Shown: positions 1 through 14,700 of the stretch, piece by piece
How the letters are laid out: each line of letters begins with the position of its first letter
Position numbering within the stretch: the stretch's first letter is position 1
DNA from: Tridacna crocea
Lineage: Eukaryota; Mollusca; Bivalvia; Cardiida; Cardiidae
Direction of reading: 5' to 3'
Assembly: GCA_943736015.1 (NCBI GenBank)
Contig: OX031063.1
Location: forward strand, 20,815,501-20,879,500
DNA length: 64,000 bases
The notes under the pieces: model-generated
What the model was told of the DNA's origin: nothing
Databases searched by the model: none
The model's input: the letters and a program-made list of their open reading frames with translations, nothing else
Made by a program: the position numbers and the translations under genes

Positions 1-2033
1 TGAAAAAAGGGGTTAACGCACGGACGCACGACGGACACCGGGCCATGACATAAGGCCTCTGGCCTTCGGCCAGGATTAAATGTCGCCTACACAAACTGAA
101 ATTATCTACAACTGACAAAAGTGTTGTCATGAAAAGCGGGAAAAATATTTGTTAGACCACTTCAGGCACAAGGTCAAGTAGACCAGACAAACAAAATAAT
201 CATCATTTGCACTTTGCTTGACGATCTGAAACATTTTGTCAGTTCGTCTGCATCAAGATTCGAATTCCGATGGATCGTGCACTATTTGATTGATTCGGTG
301 TCATTCGGTTATTTACACCTTTGCAGCCGATTTATTGATTCCAGACAGTGTCTGTTTACATTTGTGCGGTGGTTATTCCGGACCTATGCACCATTCCTAG
401 CCGATATCGCTTTGCAGTCGAACGCAAAATTACTTTTCTGAAGTACTTTGATAGGAATTTTCAGGGCGTAAAGATTTAGCTGTAAGTACATCCAACATGT
501 ATGGAGGTTTCATTGGTTTAACGGCTTGATTTCCCACTCGCCGGAGTTTATTTAATGATCCATGAATGACGTGTTTGATTGCGCAGGCGTGCAAATCTGA
601 CCATGGTGGTCAAGAAAAGTCAATATCAAAAATCGCTGCCAGGAAGGTCATATGCGCCGACGATGGCATCGAAAATATCCCCGTACCAGGTCGAGCCTTT
701 CATATAATATTAATGCGAATCTAAATGAAAACTTCTAGGAAACCTAGAGTGTTTCGGTGACGTATTGGCCGAATTAAAAAAGACCTACTTTGGATACTGA
801 ATTGATGTTTACATGTATTTTTTAATTGAAAGCTCCTTGAGGTCGTTCCTGTGTCTCTATCTGTCTCAAAACTTATTATGTCATTCGTGCGTACTGTTCA
901 GTTTCACCTTGAATCTACGGTTTTTATAAAGAAGCTAATGTCCCTAGGCCCGCACGAGCGAGTTTAACCTTAAAGACGTTTATCACAAATGTTTGCGCCC
1001 ATCCATATTGCGCATGTATTTTTGTCACGGGTCGTGAATCAAAAGTGTACCTAAGTATTTTTCCGCACAATCGTAACAGTTCAGGTGCAATGAAACAAGT
1101 AGGACTTTCTATGGATGGTATTAGTAATGGGAAATAAATGGACATGTGAACTGTCAGTGTGAAATAATTAAAACATGTTGGACCGACGTTACACACCAAA
1201 CAAGCAAAGGTAGAAATCGCTCCTAATGAGCAATTTCTCCTTTTTCCCACTGTGTCTGCTGAGCTTTCATCCTACTTTTTTTTCTCCTTGAAAAAATTAA
1301 CTGCCACAGTGACCTTCATCACTGTTTTCTGACGAAATAAGCACGGATAGATACCTTTGATTAAAACTATTTAGAATCATAAATATCTAAATTGTGGAAA
1401 TTTAAGTAAAAAACTCCATTCGTTGAAAAGTACACGTACGTATGTATTTATTTAAGATGAACTCTTAATTCGTTAAGTTATCTCAATAACTCAATAGTCT
1501 ATATATATAACAAGCATAATATTGCGTTTACTCAAAACTAGGTTTTTATATATTAGTCTGTGCAAAACCAAATGAATTTTGCAGTAAAACTATGTGTATA
1601 TGTATCTTCTTCCATTAACTTTCCTGTTCATCTGTCTAAGAGAGACGCGTTTTACTAGTACGCGTATCAAGTATATGCTAAATGTGGAATTGTATATACA
1701 TTTTCCAAAAGTAAATTTCGCAGAGACGAACAGGATGACCCATTTCTTTTTAATGTCATCTCCTTAACTGAGACATGATTAGCTTTTTATGTGCAAAGAA
1801 AATCTTTTAAAAATCTGTATAATTTGTATAATTTATTATAATGTATAAAATGTATAATTTTACTTTAATTATTCCCCTTTTCTAACGGGTTGGGAAAAGA
1901 TTGTTTTGGGAGAAAAAGGAGAGTTGTGAACTTCTGGGCGGTTTAAAAGTTTTATTTTTACAAGAATGTAAACAATACGCTTGAAGGTAATTCGAAGACA
2001 GCTTTCAAAGTGAAATTACGTTGTATTTTGCAG
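1..2033. other. AT-rich sequence upstream of the first recognised GABA-receptor exon
   Basis: I searched for the receptor's N-terminal exons (Tyr-Asp ... RLRP ... SEVxM type) and did not find them. The first 75 bases (cggacaccgggccatgaca) recur at 56038-56056, marking a dispersed repeat. The rest shows no repeat family or coding segment I can support. Confidence 0.5.
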
Positions 2034-2257
2034 GACTATTCTTTCCAGTGTTACTTTCGCCAGCGATGGACGGACGAACGCCTCAAATTCGACATACATA
2101 ACATATCCGAGGTGACGCTCAATAACTTGTTCTTATCCCACATATGGAAACCAAACACTTACTTTCTAAATGGGCAGAAATCTCATCAACACAAAATTAC
2201 AAGACCCAATTTATTTGTGCGTATAAGGAACGACGGGCGAGTCTATTTGTCGAGAAG
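2034..2257 (+). CDS. GABA-A-like receptor exon a: extracellular loops D, A and E region
   Basis: The acceptor ttttgcag precedes GAC and the donor is AAG|gtaagt. The 74 codons plus two bases read DYSFQCYFRQRW, then IWKPNTYFLNGQKS, then RIRNDGRVYLSR, the standard order of a GABA-A subunit ligand-binding domain. The motif usually written W-x-P-D-T-F-F is here WKPNTYF, with Asn for Asp. NIS in the first third is a potential N-glycosylation site. The exon ends in phase 2 and joins exon b to give RRLTIKA. Confidence 0.88.
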
Positions 2258-3856
2258 GTAAGTTAATGTTTAGCCGGTGTTCCTAGTTTGATAATTTTTT
2301 GACGTTGCTTAACACATATCCTTCTGAATAAGTCAAACGAAACTTTCTTGCCAATGGCGAAAACCCACATATTGCCATTTTAAGGTTATTTGGGGAGAAG
2401 GGGTATATCAGAAAAAGCCTATCAACGAATACGCCGCTCGAAGGGTTAAGCCCGTGAACAAAGCACGTTCTGTGCAGTTTGATCTTGATCTACACTGTCA
2501 GGGCAAAAAGGTCCATGCCTAGTGCGTAGTAGCTTAAAAGATAAGGCGCTAGATTTTGCCTATTTCGTAGTATTGATAAACTGGACTGAAGAAATAGTAA
2601 TTTGCGATTGGTGAAAATGTGGACGTGTTTACTGTGCTGGCACCTGCTGGTCTTTTTTGTGGGCAGATTTACGACAACAGTGTACAAGCGTTGCTGGCGC
2701 CAATATTTTTTCTGTTACCGTAAAACTCCAAACTTGTTGTCCACGTGTATCTTCAGACGCATCAATTTTAGGAGCGATTGCTTCTTTCCACACGATGATT
2801 TAAAACGTCTAACTATGAAAATAAATTAACCATGCTATGTGGGAATGGAACTCAATGTGTCTGCAAAACAGAATCGACCCTTAGACTATGAAATATTACT
2901 TTAACCCTCAAAGGGTCGCAGGAACCCAATGGACATTGTCAAAGTAGAATAAAACAATGATTAAGTTCAATTTCGTGTTTTCCATTTGTCTGTATTGTCT
3001 CATCAAAACCGACAGAGTAGATCAAAGTTTTGATTGCACCGTTTGTGCAGTCTGATCTTGTTATACACTTGCCGCAAAGGCGACTAGAGTGGTGAAAGGA
3101 GCTCAAAAAGTTAACAACGAAATAAATATCTCGCTTTCCTAGCACCCTTACGTCGAATGGCAACGTCATGTCTTCTTTTTTTTTAATTCTTGATCACCCC
3201 ACAAGTACTTGCCCACATTAAGGTTACCATCTCACTTCCGACAAATTACGTAATCCTGTCTATCTATCCATTGATCCAGATAATAAATCTGACGGCCCCA
3301 TTGTTGTCGGGTCAATTGCAGGGACGTTTTTCATGACAAAAATGGACAAGTTTTTCCTTAATGCTTTGTGCTTTGTTCACGGGCTTAACCCTTCGAGCGC
3401 CATATTCACTGACAGGCTTTATCAGACAACATAAATCAAAATTAGACTGCGCAGAACATGCAGTCTGGTGTGTTTATAAAACGTCTTATCATGCTCAACT
3501 AGGCTGAGCATGAAATTATAAAAATTACAAAGCAATTATTAGTAACATCTCACAGAGCAACTATTTAAACTGCTCAAACTTCTTTTTCCATGCAAGCCTC
3601 TCTTTCTCATTAACGAACTTGCAGAGGCAATATTAAAATTGAGATTTAGGACAAACTTATAGCTGAACAAAGGCAGAGTTTTATAAGCAAGCCTTCGGAT
3701 GGCGGATCTATTCTGTCCGCTTCTTTAGTCAGGCCTTATAGAAAAAAGTTTTTCAGATTTCCAGTGAATTGCATTTTCAGCAAAACAGAACAGAACAACA
3801 TTTTTTTACGTGTACACAGTACATTGTCATACTGACATCAGAAGTCACATAAATTC

Positions 3857-3927
<71 letters not shown>

Positions 3928-5731
3928 TTCTCTCTATCACCCTCTTAAAGAAGCGACATAATCGCTATGAGCGCAATGAAAACGCCTCCCAGTGGGATAA
4001 GGTTATCACAGAAATGAATGTATTTAACCCTCCTTTTTCAGAGCATGACTGAAATATCTCGACCCTCAGTTGGCCTGCTTAATAAACCCACAAACATAAT
4101 AATTATTAGTCTCTTTCTTCGACAGGGAATATTAGGATTGGAAAAGAAGAATCATAATTATAGAAAGAAAAGAAAATGTTGGTACACGTAGTTCTTTCAA
4201 AGCTAATTGAACCATAATCAAGTAGCCTACATGTACAAGATCTTTCTCATGAATCGAAACTGATTGCAAATGATTCTTTTTTCAATAGAAAAAAAAAGTT
4301 TTGGATTTTTGAGAGCATGACAATTACAGAGCTGTATATGAGAGGGAGTGATGGTATTCTCAAGTCACTGTTTCTCTTCAAAACCCTATGCTGTGGGTAC
4401 TTATTAGAATCGTCTCGATGAGACGATTCTAATGACAACCCACAACATAAGGTTTGGTGCAGAATTAATATTTTCAATTTTGAACTCAGAATCACTCCCT
4501 CTATCTGGAGCTCTGATGACAAGCTATCTTCCATCATAGAGACCGTCAATCAAGCTTTCGCGGAGTAATTGGGATAATTTGACTAGATGCTCGAAGCGGA
4601 ATGTTCGGCACAAATTGTATACACTCATTCAACATCTTCTCTTCGTCTGAAGTGTCAGGGTTAGCTCAATAACACTTTCAGCATTACATGCAAAACCACG
4701 GATTTTTAGTCAATGTATAAACCTAGATCATGCTGAACAGAAGTTGCAGTCTGATCTTGGATCGACACCGCACACATGTTGAGTCAGGTGTTTGGGTTTT
4801 AAATAACTTTCAATGTTAAAGTTATTTTCAGACGTCGAAAACAGATCGAGTTTATCATTTAACCATGCTCTGGCGAAAGCGAGCTTAATGCATCTCCGTG
4901 ATGATTATACCAAACAATTTATCAAATAATTACGTGTCCATTAAATCCATTTTGGACCAACCAGCGCCTCAATCCTGAGGTAAAATGGTCCTTGGATATG
5001 CAGAAAGTATACCAACAGCAAAATGTTTCGACTCAGGTCAGCCTGCGCGGACTGCGCAGGCTGACCTGGTTCGAAACGTTTTGCAAATGCATTCAACCCC
5101 CTTGTTACAGAGCCTTGCTAAGTATATTTTGCACTGACAGTGTTAATGAGGTCGGTCCGTTACATTAGCCGTGGGCCAATATAAACCAAATATAGGAAAC
5201 ATTCTGGTGACAACGTATGCTTTAGGCTTGTACAAATCACAGACAGAAATTATATTCGTTAACCTTTGGTCTCTGTAATATTTCTGCAAAAAAAAACATA
5301 CCAAAGTTTTCTTTGCGAAGACTGTTACCCTTGTAAGTCAGCGTTTGCATACAAACTGTTCTTTATCATTCCCCTCACTTTCGGATATATCAAAATCGGC
5401 CCGTTCTCTGGCAAAACGGGTTAACACACCCCCGTAATGAAGGGTACCTAGCAAGGCATCATATAATTATGGTTACACAAAAAACATTTAATCAAACAGC
5501 TTGCTGATTCATTGGGTACTATGGTCCTTTGACATGCTGAAAGTTTACCAATTATAAAGATTATCGATTCACTGACTACACAGGCTGACCTTGTTTGATA
5601 CTTTTTGCAAATGCATTGAAACCCCATCTCACAGAAAATGACTATTTTTTATAATTTTTATGTTTCGTACTAAGTTATTCAAATGGAAAAGACGACAACT
5701 AAAATTGCATGCGTTTTTGTGTGTTGTGTGT

Positions 5732-5762
<31 letters not shown>

Positions 5763-8700
5763 GGCAGGGGGGGGGGGGGGGGGGGGGAAGAGGGGGGTTA
5801 AAGGTATCCATGTTCCACTCAATATATTGTCGATTTAATTCAAAAACCTCGTAACTGCATTTTGGGGGAGGGGGGAAGAAAGGGTATCCATGTTCCACTG
5901 AATGTATATCATTGGTTTACTTCAAAACCCTCGTAACTACAGCTTGTGTCAAGCTGTAGTTACGAGGTTTTTGAAGTTAACCGACTATATAACTAATTAA
6001 GAGGATCATTTGTCATACTGTAGAACCTTGAACTGGACGATGTAGATCACAAGATCAGATTGCTATTTCTGTGCAATATGATCCTGGCATTCCCTTGTTT
6101 ATTTGTATGGTGTTCACGCTGCTTTCAACATTTTTTTAGTTATGTCGCGGCGGCTAGTGCACTTAATCATGCTTCCCACAGTTGATTACCAGTACTTCGC
6201 TCAAACTTCTCCCGGAAGCTCAAGCTGTTTTTTCCACACACTCATCGTTGAAACACCGTGCGAAGGTAAGAGACAAATTAATCCTGTCGCCTTCAACCAT
6301 AAGAAAGAATTTTGCCGAACTTGGATTTTCAAATACTTTGATTTCTGCTAAGTCTAAAATCTTGTCTGGAATAGAGTAAATTCACTGACTAGTACTTGTG
6401 TAAGGATAAAAGACAAAAAAAACTTCAAACCTGCTGTAACTTGAACCGACCCTTGAACTCCATTCTATAGTGAACGAATTCGTTCCATAGATCAGGAGAA
6501 AATAAACCATCGGTCGTATTTGCCCTGTCTAAATATGGCATGATACATGATTTTATAAAGTGCTGGGGTCTGCGTGTTGCCATTCATTGTAAAGGAGAGC
6601 TGACATTTTCATATTGAGTTTATATCAATCCGTGAACCAAGGAAACATGCGCTTTATTTGCACTATGATGGAAAAATGGGAAAATTACTGGATCGTCGAT
6701 ATACCATGCATGTAAATGAAACAGAACTTCTTTGCTTAGTTAAAAGTATGAGTTAAATATATATGTGGCCCATCACGCAAAAAGAAACCATCTGGGAATT
6801 CTTTACATCAATTAGATGAAAACAGATGATTGATAGTGCTGTGCAGTTTAAGTTGATTATGCAAAAATGATTGTAGAACAAAGTACAATGACAACTTTTC
6901 ATTCAGAAAATGTCATTAAAGCGAAAACTGTCAACCCTGGTCAGCCTGCGCAATTCGCGCAGTCTGACCAGGGTTGACACTTTTCCCAGTTCCCAAAAGG
7001 TTCCTTTTTCCTTGACGGGGCACATATGTTAAAATGAGCAATGTCTTTAAATAAAGATTGACGGCGTCAGTTTGTCCGCAAATACCTCCAGGGGCACCCA
7101 GAGTGGACATGTCCACATTTGTACCAATCGCAATTCTCAGTTTTTTAACCCGAATACTATTAATGCATATCACTACCAAGAAAAAGGTTAACTCGTTACC
7201 ATGCAATCCCTAGGACCGATAAGTTGTTTGTGACATTAAAAATCTGTCACTAAAATGGGACGTGATGTGGTTGAAAAAAAAAAAACGAGCCCAAAGGACA
7301 ATGTTTTTTAACTGCATCAAACTTCATTTGCGTGACATTTTTTAAAATATTCTTTAAATAAAACCAGTTTGTAATTCTATTTATCATATTCTTAATTCAC
7401 TGTATTTACTTTAGTAATTATAAACAATCGTACATTATGGGCAATGTTAGGAAAAAAGTAGTTCCAGCAAACATTCTAAAACTATGTCGTCACCAATGAT
7501 GATACCAAATTTATCATCACTAGTGATGTTATTCACTGTGAAATTCTAGTAACTCACTGATTATCTAGTGATAGATGGTAAAAATGGTAATTTTCTTATT
7601 TTACAGCAATTGATCCGTCCAAATGTATTTTCTCCTACCCCACCCCTCCCATCTTTTAAGAAAGAAGTAGAAGAGTGTCGTTTTCAAAGTTTATCTTGGC
7701 CAGGCTATCTCTTCAAACCTGACAATGTATAGATCTAAGATCAGGGAATTTACCACTGTCATTCTAAATTCCATGAAGGATCTAAATTAAACGACACGCC
7801 ATCTTATTGGCTGAGACGTTCTACCTCAGCCAATAAGATGGCGAGTTCATGAACTTCGAAATGGACCAATGGTTCAAATGGTTTTGTGAATACGCACCTA
7901 CACATTTCAGTTCGAACTGTATAGATTTAGCCATTTACCAAACAAAAAAAACGTTAGACTGGTCCAAATTGAAAGCACTTGCTGACGACAAAATAAACAT
8001 AACTCAGAAATTGATATTTATTTCCAGCAGGGTAGAAAACATTGTAGGAAAAGGAGAAAATGCTGGTTACCAGCATTTTCTCTTTTTCCCACAATGTTTT
8101 TAAAAGGCTTTTATCTCGGGGTCGTAAAAACCATGGACTGTGTTGTAAAGCGTTAAATAACCAAAGACTGCCAAGGATACCAGTTAACGTCGAACTTTAG
8201 TGGTTAAAGCCATCCATCTGTTCATTCTTTCTTCTATAATAAGCCACAATATTGACCACGGACGTTACATTAAAGCAGAGACTTAAATCAAAATGTTCAG
8301 AGTAAATTATAGTAAAATATGTAAATCACTCCATATTTATGGTAATTGGAAAACTGGCATCCTGGAAAATTGCTTGAAATTTTCTCACCCGTTCTCTCAG
8401 AGTTCCTCATAAAATTCCAACGACGTCAGCTCATGTTGGTTGCTGTACGCAGTTAGATTGTTGTCTAGTCTTTTGTGGTTGACTGGTTGATTGTCCGGTG
8501 TAATGCAGAGAAATGACCCCTACAAAATGACCCGGGTCATTATTCTACGTAGAGAAATGACCCCAGATGTCATTTCACTACGTAGAGGAATGACCCGGGT
8601 CACTATTCTACATAGAGAAATGACCCATGGGTCATTTCGTAGGGGATTGTCATTTCTCTGCATTACACCGCCTGTTCTCAGCATTATTTCAGTTATATTT

Positions 8701-11700
8701 CGTCTATCGGTGCGCCTGACCATGCTTTCCTGGGTTTTCTTTGACCAGTGTTCTGCCAGTTATTCTCACCAAGCCACTGGTCACGATTCGTCATAACTAT
8801 CGTCGAAATAGTCTATTGCTGACTATTACTCTAACGTCATGCCTTATTTTTCAAATACATGTATTTGCCGAAAAAAAGGAAAGGTATGCGAAAATAACGA
8901 GTGCCGTAAGGCACGACTTATTTTCGGGGACCTTTCCCTTTTGAGGCAAATATTTTCCCATATTAACCACAAGTTGATGAAATAAATTATATATTATATT
9001 TCCCCCTGATTATTTCGTCAACGAATGCCACTTTTAAAACTAGTGATCTCATGTCTATTAACCGGAAAACCAATATTTTCAAAAAAAAGTAGTTCCATAT
9101 TTTCGGCAGGAGGAAAATATTCCCCCAGCTTAAATTGCCCGCCCGGGTGGCTCGGTAGTGAGCGTGTCGGACTCATGACCTGGTGGTTGTGAGTTTCATA
9201 CCCGGTTGAAGCGAGCTTCTTTCCGGCGTATTTTCGACTGTCACCTCTGCTGAAGCACGTGAGAAAAGTAGTCGGTGGCTTTGGAAAGAAAGTAGTGTTA
9301 GTACTGGTATGAGAAATCTAGGAAACACATGTGCGTCGACGACCGCCATGATATGACCTTAGCTGTTAAAGTGGCGTTAAACCCCAACCCAACCAACCAA
9401 CCAACCCAGTTTGAATTACGTCATTTCTTTACCCATAACATTTCTAAGAATAGACACATGATGTTTCATATAAGGCTAAATTTCATTGCAACCTTATTGT
9501 CCTGATATTGAAGAAATGTAAATTAAATAACACTCGAACCATAAAATGTAACTATAGCGTCTACCAATAAACCTCTGGCTTTGTCAAGAAAATAAATCAG
9601 CTTTTTACATTGAAATACAAACCTCTGACGCAGCGTTATGGTGATCTAGAATAATATTTACAAACAATTCTATCCAAAACCTGAAAATCTAATCTAAAAC
9701 GTGTTTTTCCAAAGTTTCTAGATGGCTCAATGTATCTGCAAAAAGTTTCTGCCCAGGTCAGCCTGCGCTGTCTACGCTGACTTAGGCCGAAATTTTTTGC
9801 TACTGATGATTCAGTAAATTAACAGACAAAAAACAATTTTTGTTGACCCATAATCTTGTAATGACTCGCTCTGTCGAAAGCATCGTGGAGATTCACTGAC
9901 CCTTCTTTTGTCGGAGCATGGTTTATTAATGGCTTGCAACATGCGAAAAAGGGACATTCGGACATTTGCGTAAAGTGTCGTCCCGGATTAGCCTGCGCAG
10001 TCCGCGCAGGCTAATCCGCAACGGCACTTTACGACTACATTAGATTTTGTGTTACAGTAGACTTGCGCAAAACAGAAAATTACGTCAAAACGGAATGTGC
10101 CGTCTCAGATTAGCCTGGGCGGATTGCACAGGCTGATCCGACGCGACCCTTTACGTAGATGTTCGAATGCCCTTTTTTCGCTTGTTGCAGGCCATTTATA
10201 GTTATTGGGGTCTCGTTATCAAATTTTGGTAATGAGCTTGAAGTAACTTACGGAACTCTAGTAATGAACCTGTCATAATAGATTGTGTTATCTCAGCGCC
10301 TCGTGTAACAAGTTTCCGGTATACATTGCGAGTAACTTTCGTCTTTCACCACAACGATTTCAAAACTTGTCTGCATCCAGCGTTAATTAAGCTACTGATG
10401 CATTTTTCTACTTTTACTACAGCGTTTTCAAAAGTTCTCTGCGTTAATTACAGGTTTAAAATATTCATGATTTATTTTGCATGTTAATTCTTTACCAAAC
10501 GCCAAATTTATAGACTTGACCAAATTGAAGGCATTTTCAGACGAAACATTGAATGATTGCCAAAAAATGTAATTTCTCTTTCAAATTGTAGAAGACATGG
10601 TGGGAAAAGGAGAAAATGCTGGGTACCAGCATTTTCTCATTTTTTTTACTATGTTTTCATCAGGTTTCTTCCCAAGAGTTGTTAAAACCTGGAATTGTGT
10701 TGTAAAGATTTAAGAGTAATATAAAACCTTTAATGGCTACCATTATATATTTCTTGCTTTTAACAATCCATTACCAATTCCTGTCCATTTATATATGTTT
10801 TATCTAGATTGACCATCAAAGCTTCGTGTCCGATGAAATTAAACACGTACCCGATGGACAGGCCAGTGTGTCCGCTCGTTCTCGGAAGTTGTAAGTATTA
10901 ATAAAACTGTCAAACTTAAAAGGTGGTATTTCCCTCGTTATTATTTATCTTGACGTCTATATAGAGCGATGTTCTGGTAAACGGGGCTTAAATGCTTCAT
11001 TGTGATACAACCATTAAGGTAAGACCTGTGTAATGGAAAACAGCTATTTCCACTGAAATATCATCCTGCAAAATTAGCTGTTATTAAAAATGAGTATTAT
11101 TATACTACTTTTACCGATTCATTTATTCCAATTTTTTCCTTCTTTGAATTATCATTTATAAATCTAAAACCACTATATTCTCAATTCAAAAAGAGATAAT
11201 AGAGATAATGATTACCTCCCTTTTCAGAAAACTAACAAAAGTATCAAAAAATAATTTCAAGAAAGACATAAACGGAATTTCTGAACCGTTAGAAATGTGC
11301 ACAAATATTATTTCTGCATAAATCTTTATTTATCCTTATTTATCAACCAATTAGAATTTTCACCGGAAGTGCATCATGCAGGTCGTACCTTAAATGAATT
11401 TGATTTTTCAAGGTCTAAAAAATAGATTTCCATGGTGATAGGTGATAATTTTGGTCAAAGCAACAGGAAACAAACAATTTCGATCCAAGATCAGACTTCA
11501 CGTTCTGTGAAGTCTTATCTTGATATAATTATCGTCGGTTTACTTCGAAAACCTCGTATCTACAGCTTGTAACAAGCTGTAGTTACGAGGTTTTTGAAGT
11601 AAACGGACGATATGCCGTCCGAAAAAGCTGTGTAGGTCGCCATTGACAATGACGGTATTAAAACACATCCCTGTAGCCGAACACATATCATCAGTTTTAG

Positions 11701-14700
11701 CAAGATATTTTTTGTCAGTTTTTTTAGAAACAAAATCCGGTTTCGAGCCGCTTTGTGACTTCACTAGGGAAATCTTTAAAAGATTAAAATTTGCGATGCA
11801 TTACATGTTACCCACGACTACACTGGTTATTTTTAGACAAAATACTAATTACATCAAGTGAGGCAAAGGAAAAGAATTGAAGGAAAGGAACAGTAGGGTT
11901 TTTTTTTCTTTTCCAGTGAACGATATCGCAGAAAAATACAGGAAAAATGAAACTGTGTCTGCGTAAAGCCTTCTTCCTTTTCCTACGGTTCGAATTATAT
12001 AAATTATCTTTGCAAGGCTAGAAAACAGTATGGTAAAATGAGAAAATGCTGGTTTCCAAAGTGTTTAAAAAAGCGTCTTCCAGGGCAGGTTCAATCACGA
12101 ATTGTTTCGTAAAGGGTTTACAGGCACCCGTTGTGGAATATTTCACAATCATGACACGTCATAAAATTATATGGAATCAAAGCCACCTGAGTTTGAATGA
12201 GTTATATTAAACTTGAAGGAACATTAATCATAGCGATATTTTCAACGATAAATAATGTCGCCATCTCGTCCCTAAATCCCAACTCTCTCTTTCTCTCTCT
12301 CTCTTTCTCTCTCAGGGGTCAACCGAATGAAAAATAAGCAAACAATACTGTTATAGACATTTTCCCATTTATCCACAATGTTTCAATAAAGTTCTTTCTC
12401 AGGAGCGCTAGATCATGGGCTAGCATGGTAATTTATCTCTGTGTCTAGCAACCCACCCGCCCCTAAAGCTTCTCCTCAATCTCAATCCCCATCCCCGAAA
12501 GAAAAAAAAATACTTATGAAAACACCTCCTGTTTTTGCACCATGCGTCGCTTTCTAGTTTGCATATCGAAAAGTAATAAACGCATATAAAAAAGAGAGTG
12601 CAAGGAGCTAAAATGTTCTCCCCCCCCCCCCTCCCTCCCCATTTGAAATGTTCCCGGGTTGGCCCCGTAAAATATCCTAATCGAGTTTCAAAGGCTAGAC
12701 TTTTCCAACGAATTAGATTATCTTGAAATCAAATAAGATAAAAAAAAAAGGAAAGGTTCTCTTTGTAAATTATCTTGATGACGTTTTTCTTGTTATCCAT
12801 TTTGGCGCAAAGAAAAATGTGACATTATATAGGTGTTTCGCGGAAATAGTATATAGAGCCAGGATCAGACAGCAGCATGGGTCCTTAGTCACCAACCATT
12901 CTAGGAACATTCTTAGCCGAATTTTCCAGAACTTTCTAAATTTTAAAGTAGCACAACTTTTGCTTGTAGATATAGTATGTAGCGACATGGAGTTGCAGTA
13001 GATAAATATGTGTATTGAATTGTTAGAGCGCATGCGTCTTTGACAGAATTTGGTTCCGGTCATACCGAACACGGAACTCGGATTTAATAAAGCATGTACT
13101 CTATAAATTTTGAAAGCGGAAAAATGGCTGCGAATTCACATAGATATAACACAGATGGAGTTAAGTGGACTAAATAGTATCTCTAACATGAAAAATTGTA
13201 TAATTTCATCAGCTTTGAAAAATTTAAACCCCTGTCTACATCGTGAAGGATAAATGGACGACGCACACATCATTATCAATTTCAATTTCAGGGCGTTTTA
13301 TTGCTGAACAGAAACGTGAAAAATTCACGAGTTATTCTATTAGACATTTGAAAAGTTGCAAGACAGCGGGATGAATGCCATCAAATTTCAATCATTTCAA
13401 ATAAAAATTGATTGCTTCACGCCACGAACAGGGACGATTATGCCGCGAAATGTCTTTTTTAACCCTTATTTTGCTGAGTAGATTAATTCTTTAGCAAAAG
13501 ACAAAATTTTAGGATTGTCCAAATTGATAGCGATTGCAGACGACAAAATAAACGTTACTGAAAAGTTGAAATTTGTTTCCATCAGTTTAGAAAACATTGT
13601 GGGAAAAGGAGAAAATGCTGGTTATCAGCATTTTCTCCCTTTCCCACAATGTTTACAGAAGGCTTCTATCTCAGGATGGTAAAAAACCCGAGATTTTGTG
13701 GTAAAGGGTTAAAGAAACTTTTCAAGCCGGTAGTAAATGACTCAAATGGTACTGTTTCTATTTTTTTCTATTTTGACGAAAAATATCTTCTTATCGAACA
13801 GGGTAGATCCATGAACAGACTGCAATTTCTGTGCTGTCTTATCTTGATCTACGCCTGTCCGCAAAAGGTCAGTGGGTCACGCTTAGCAGACTAAAAGTTG
13901 AGATAATTCTTTTCTCCGACATTAAACTGACGTCCTATTCCTGACATGTGAATATTAACAGACTTTTTGTAAATGAAACAACAACAAAAAGAATAATAGC
14001 TGTTATCTTTCAAAATGAAAAGTTGTAGAAACTGTTTAATTTTGATTGTATCCAGTGCAAAAACTCTGCCTCTGTCTGTTTATATTACAGCAGACTAAAA
14101 ACAAAACGTAGACGTTGACGCAGACGAATTTCTAACGTCTGGCAGAAGATTATTTTAGCCGGTACACCGTCGAATCTAAATAAAGTGCGACAAAAAAAGG
14201 GAAGTGCCATTAAATTTGATTTACACGATCGAGACAATTGAAAAGAAAAAGAAAACCACCGATGAGTTAAGAGCACGAATGGAATGCTCGTGTATGAACA
14301 TGCTGATCTTACTTCATACTCTCCGCTAAATACACTTAATGGTCCCGAATGGCAGGCTTTGTGGCACTCCTCACCCTACGAAATAAAAGAAATTTAACGT
14401 TCATTACGTTAGGAAAAAACAAAACCAATCGTCCAATTTCAACGGTTATTTTTCATAACAAACAGTTTTCTCCAATTTGTGTTCATCTACTCTAAACATT
14501 AACTGTGCTATTTTTTCAAAGATGCTTTAAAAGTCCCGTTCTTTGAATTAAAAAACAATGAGTTGTATTATAAAATTATAGTCCAATTTGAGGATTTTTG
14601 TTCTCTAAATATACAGAGGTCACCAAATCCCCATTTCCTTACATGTGTTTCCAAGTTTACTCTGAATAACTGCGAATTAAGAGATAAAGATACTGTAATG

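Larger units (their letters stand above)
2258..10807 (+). other. GABA-receptor intron, 8.5 kb, repeat-filled
   Basis: It contains a CT microsatellite (3861-3922), family L (4335-4517), family C (4967-5105), a GT/poly-G tract (5719-5798), family E (5914-5984), a small hairpin (6936-6978), a 47-bp inverted repeat (7797-7843), family A (7933-8156), family M (8497-8669), hairpin 8868-8955, a SINE (9136-9408), family C (9725-9796), family B (9931-10193) and family A (10484-10712). Confidence 0.7.

Noticed and set aside
924..1250. 108-codon - strand frame near the window start
   Set aside because: No domain, no plausible splice context, residues look random for AT-rich DNA.
3810..4052. Reading frame of Leu-Ser repeats
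   Set aside because: It is the translation of the CT microsatellite.
5629..5898. Proline/threonine-rich and glycine-rich frames
   Set aside because: They are translations of the poly-G and GT tract on both strands.
8491..8796. Overlapping frames on both strands
   Set aside because: They arise from the family M palindrome, which is open on both strands because of its symmetry.
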